A stretch of DNA of 64,000 nt from Gemmatimonadota bacterium (lineage in GTDB: Bacteria; Gemmatimonadota; Gemmatimonadetes; Longimicrobiales; Gaopeijiaceae), in NCBI GenBank assembly GCA_028873815.1, contig JAPPNN010000080.1, positions 21,150-85,149 on the forward strand, written 5' to 3'. Position numbers and translations under genes: made by a program. How positions within the stretch are numbered: position 1 is the stretch's first letter; every line of letters starts with the position of its first letter. The notes under the pieces were generated by a model. The model was not told the origin of the DNA, searched no databases, and saw only the letters and a program-made list of their open reading frames with translations. Of the stretch, positions 61,793 to 64,000 are shown in pieces.

Positions 61793-62263
61793 ATGTCGGC
61801 ACAGGTCGTCCAGACAGGCTTCGCCCCGTCCCGCTTCCGGCCCGCATGGTGGCTCCGAAACCGGCATGCGCAGACCCTGGCCGGCAAGTATTTGCGCTCC
61901 AGCCGGGGACTTCCACTGGAAAGGCGCAAAGTCGACACCCCCGACGGGGATGTCCTCGACCTCGATTTCGCCCCGGAGCCCGCGTTGGGCACGCCGCTGG
62001 TGGTGCTGCTGCACGGTCTCGAGGGCTCGACGCAACGCGAGTACATGTCCCTCATGTTCCGCGAACTCTTCGACAGCGGCCTTCGTGGCGTGGGCCTGAA
62101 CTTCCGCGGCTGCGGGGGCGAGCCCAACCGGCTGCCCAGGGCCTACCATTCCGGCGACACGGGCGACCTGGCGCATGTGATCGCGCGGCTCCGTCACAGC
62201 CGGCCCGGACGCGCGATCGGTGCCGTGGGGTTCAGCCTCGGGGACGGATCGTCCAAGGTCTGA
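61793..62263 (+). pseudogene. truncated YheT-family alpha/beta hydrolase
   Basis: Only 156 aa remain of a family usually about 320 aa long. The start is intact: FRPAWWLRNRHAQTLAGKYLR, VDTPDGDVLDLDF, LVVLLHGLEGST, LNFRGCGGEPNRLPRAYHSGDTGDL. It breaks at the nucleophile elbow: GFSLGG(N) becomes GFSLGDGSSKV and a stop. The catalytic Ser is kept but the Asp and His and the whole C-terminal half are lost. The break coincides with the left edge of a region carrying a DNA methylase remnant, so insertion of an accessory element is the likely cause. Confidence 0.8.
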
Positions 62264-62505
62264 ATCCCGGCAGGAAATCCCCTAAAGTCTTACAGGGCTG
62301 CACGATCTGCGTTTCCTGCCGTTGTACTGGACCCTGCTGGACCGTGCCGCGAAAGCGGGAAAACCGGGTCGGAAAGGCGGGAAAGAGCATGGTCCGACCG
62401 ACCACTACGCCAGCCACGAAGCCGCCCGCAGCCCGCACGGGCAAGGGGGGCTGGGGTGAACCCCGCTTGCCCTTCAGAATGACCGAAACCCCATTGCGCT
62501 AGCCC
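62264..62505. other. junction region between truncated hydrolase and methylase remnant
   Basis: No convincing gene is seen in these 242 bp. GGCAGGAAA (62269-62277) and TTTCCTGCC (62312-62320) form a 9-bp inverted repeat around a 34-nt centre that itself holds CCCT/AGGG. This is a layout like a recombinase attachment site or a structured end. A 37-codon frame from 62391 is Thr/Pro/Lys-rich and not credible. Confidence 0.4.
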
Positions 62506-64000
62506 TCAGTGCCGGGCATGCAACGTTGGCTCCAGAGCCAGCCTGCGGGTGATGTCGGCCACCATCTCTGGATTGATTCTGAGTACCTCGCGGCAGAGAC
62601 GTTCGTTGATCTCGCGCCGGACGGGATCGACGGCCAGCGCGCTGAAGCCCTGAAGCGCGTGGTGTTTGAGTTCGGCGTAGACGGCTGCCGCTGTCGTGAG
62701 TTGGCCGTTCGACAAGCGGTCCACATCAAGCACGGGCATGGTGCGTGCGAGTTCGTGGGGCACGCGAGAGCGGCCGAGGTAGGGCCGATTGCCGTGCATG
62801 ACTCGGAGAAGGAGCCCGAAGGTGGAATTGAGCCACAGGCACAGGGCTTCGTTCTTGCCAGCTCGGGAATTGCGGATGACCACCGAAATCCAAGAGCTGA
62901 ACCCGAGCATCGGGCTGTCGGTCATGACCGCAGCCACTCGCTGGGGAGCCATCCCGAGGTCCGCCGCCAAGTGCAGGCAGCCGCTCTTCGCCAGCATTTG
63001 GTCTTGGTCTGCTCGGCTGCTATCCGCGCGTCGTTCCAGAAGCGCGTCGGCTGACGCGGCCAAGCATGTGTTCCGTGCAGCCTTGTGGTGCCAGAGAGCC
63101 GGTATGCCCGCTCGCAGACTCCACTCCGCAGTAGCCGTTGACGCTGGCCGCTCGCGCACCGTGAACAGTCCGTACTTGGGATTCTTGACTTGCATGTGGT
63201 AGGGACCCAGGTCTGCGAATGATCCGAGTGCCGCGACCGGGAGCGCACGAAGTCCGTCATGCTTGCCCGACGCGATGCTCTTCGCGATCAACGCGAGCCC
63301 CGGCTGCACGAACGTCGCGAGCGACCACGGGCCGCCGTCCCACGGAAGGTCCTCCTGCGGAACCGAGACGGCATTCCCCCATGTGGTTTCCCCTATGTCG
63401 ATGCCTGCGGGTTCAAGCGACGCGAGCCCGTCGCGCAGAGCCAAGAGCTTCCGGGTCAGCCCCAGCGCCTCGATCGGCTCGTCTGGATTCCGCAACAGAT
63501 TCACAAAGCAGGCACAGATCCCCTTGGGACGGCCTGACCGCCGACGGGTCGCGACGATCAGCACTTCGGCGATGCGGGTGGACTCCGAAAACGACACGAG
63601 CCGCCGTCCGGGCAGCCCCTTCTTGGCGCTCCGGTTCCGCAAGTCGTGACTCACGATCAACCCACTCCACCGCGTACTTGGACAGCAGGAGACGCCGGAT
63701 CGACGCCCAACGGCTGCCGGTGAGCATCGTCGCGGGAAGCACGAACGCCAAGCGTCCCCCGATGTCCAGCGCCTCGTCGGCGAGCACCACGAAAGCCGAT
63801 CCCAGCCCCGCATAGAGACTTGCCGCCGTCCCGTTGAGTGCTTTCCGCAGCGCGTTCTTCATCTTCTCCGCATCCCGCTTGTCGAGGAGCGAGCCGAAGA
63901 TGGGGTTCCAAACCGTGTTCTTCTCGTCTCCGGGTCCGCCTGCGCGGGTGTACGGTGGGTTGGCGATCACGAGGTGGCACTTGGAGGGCATGCCTACGCG
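62506..64000 (-). pseudogene. Eco57I/PglX-like adenine-specific DNA methylase, frameshifted, 5' end outside window
   Basis: From the right edge inward the frame reads HLVIANPPYTRAGG, the NPPY catalytic motif of N6-adenine methylases, then LSxLYAGLGSAFVVLADEALDIGGRLAFVLPATMLTG and SKYAVEWV. At about 63658-63664 coding shifts to a second frame, continuing IVSHDLRNRSAKKGLPGRRLVSFSESTRIAEVLIVATR and on to the stop at 62506 (LCLWLNSTFGLLL, target-recognition-like). Reading through GGGTTGATC with one T removed restores VEWVIVSHD. One extra base thus explains the break. Type IIG, BREX-like or solitary methylases all have this core; the subtype cannot be told. Confidence 0.78.

Noticed and set aside
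62391..62504. 37-codon frame near the junction
   Set aside because: Thr/Pro/Lys-rich, with no ribosome site and no similarity.
1..64000. tRNA, rRNA, CRISPR arrays, transposases
   Set aside because: I saw no cloverleaf, rRNA-like sequence, regular spacer-repeat array or transposase/integrase frame in the window.

Overview
This is a 64 kb, very GC-rich bacterial window. Genes are tightly packed, start codons often overlap the previous stop (ATGA, GTGA, TTGA, TGATG), and GTG/TTG starts are common. Several traits point to a member of the Gemmatimonadota or a close relative: an ECF sigma/anti-sigma/TolC/MacA/MacB efflux operon, S9 peptidase and PD40 propeller proteins, lipoproteins with plant-type LRRs and 'DPDGDALTY' Ig/cadherin-like repeats, a CcmH variant without its first Cys, and NSS and MetS transporter proteins. 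This assignment is inferred from gene content; no rRNA or tRNA gene is visible.

Layout. 1-9.5 kb is a defence and toxin-antitoxin strip: McrBC (type IV restriction, McrC running off the left edge), an inverted 5'-truncated second mcrC, a decayed TumE toxin with an intact antitoxin, an orphan AbiEi-like protein, a secreted/lipoprotein pair, an ArsR-AHSA1 pair, and MazEF. 9.6-16 kb holds small envelope genes and then a four-gene, translationally coupled cluster: a membrane protein, two tandem-duplicated Ig+LRR lipoproteins, and an Ig+linker+beta-barrel protein. 16-18.5 kb has a LuxR regulator and a cytochrome P450. 18.7-28.9 kb carries an S9 peptidase, Xaa-Pro aminopeptidase and MTHFR operon facing a carboxypeptidase-regulatory-domain protein and a TonB receptor, then a phosphodiester glycosidase and a small envelope protein. 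28.9-32.5 kb has threonine synthase divergent from an ECF sigma/anti-sigma/PDZ operon. 32.6-38.9 kb (minus strand) is a seven-gene ECF-controlled MacAB-TolC efflux operon. 39-51.1 kb (minus strand) is mainly housekeeping: HNH protein, PriA, M24 peptidase, CcmH, a deacetylase-family protein, CarB, a MetS-like small subunit and the 5-oxoprolinase genes pxpC, pxpB and pxpA. 51.2-54.6 kb holds a serine hydrolase, then a BlaI-type repressor and M56 sensor protease behind a clear promoter with two operators. 54.6-58.3 kb has an HD protein, endonuclease III, an unknown repeat-bearing protein and an NSS transporter. 58.7-61.7 kb encodes a ten-repeat Ig-like lipoprotein. From 61.8 kb a YheT-type hydrolase gene is cut off at its nucleophile motif, and an accessory DNA methylase gene with an apparent one-base frameshift runs off the right edge.

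The most unusual material is the coupled LRR/Ig/barrel surface cluster (10.9-16 kb) with its distant ten-repeat relative (58.7-61.7 kb). Next are the layered, partly decayed defence modules at both ends. The regulatory DNA also contains several clean palindromes beside genes for DNA-binding proteins.
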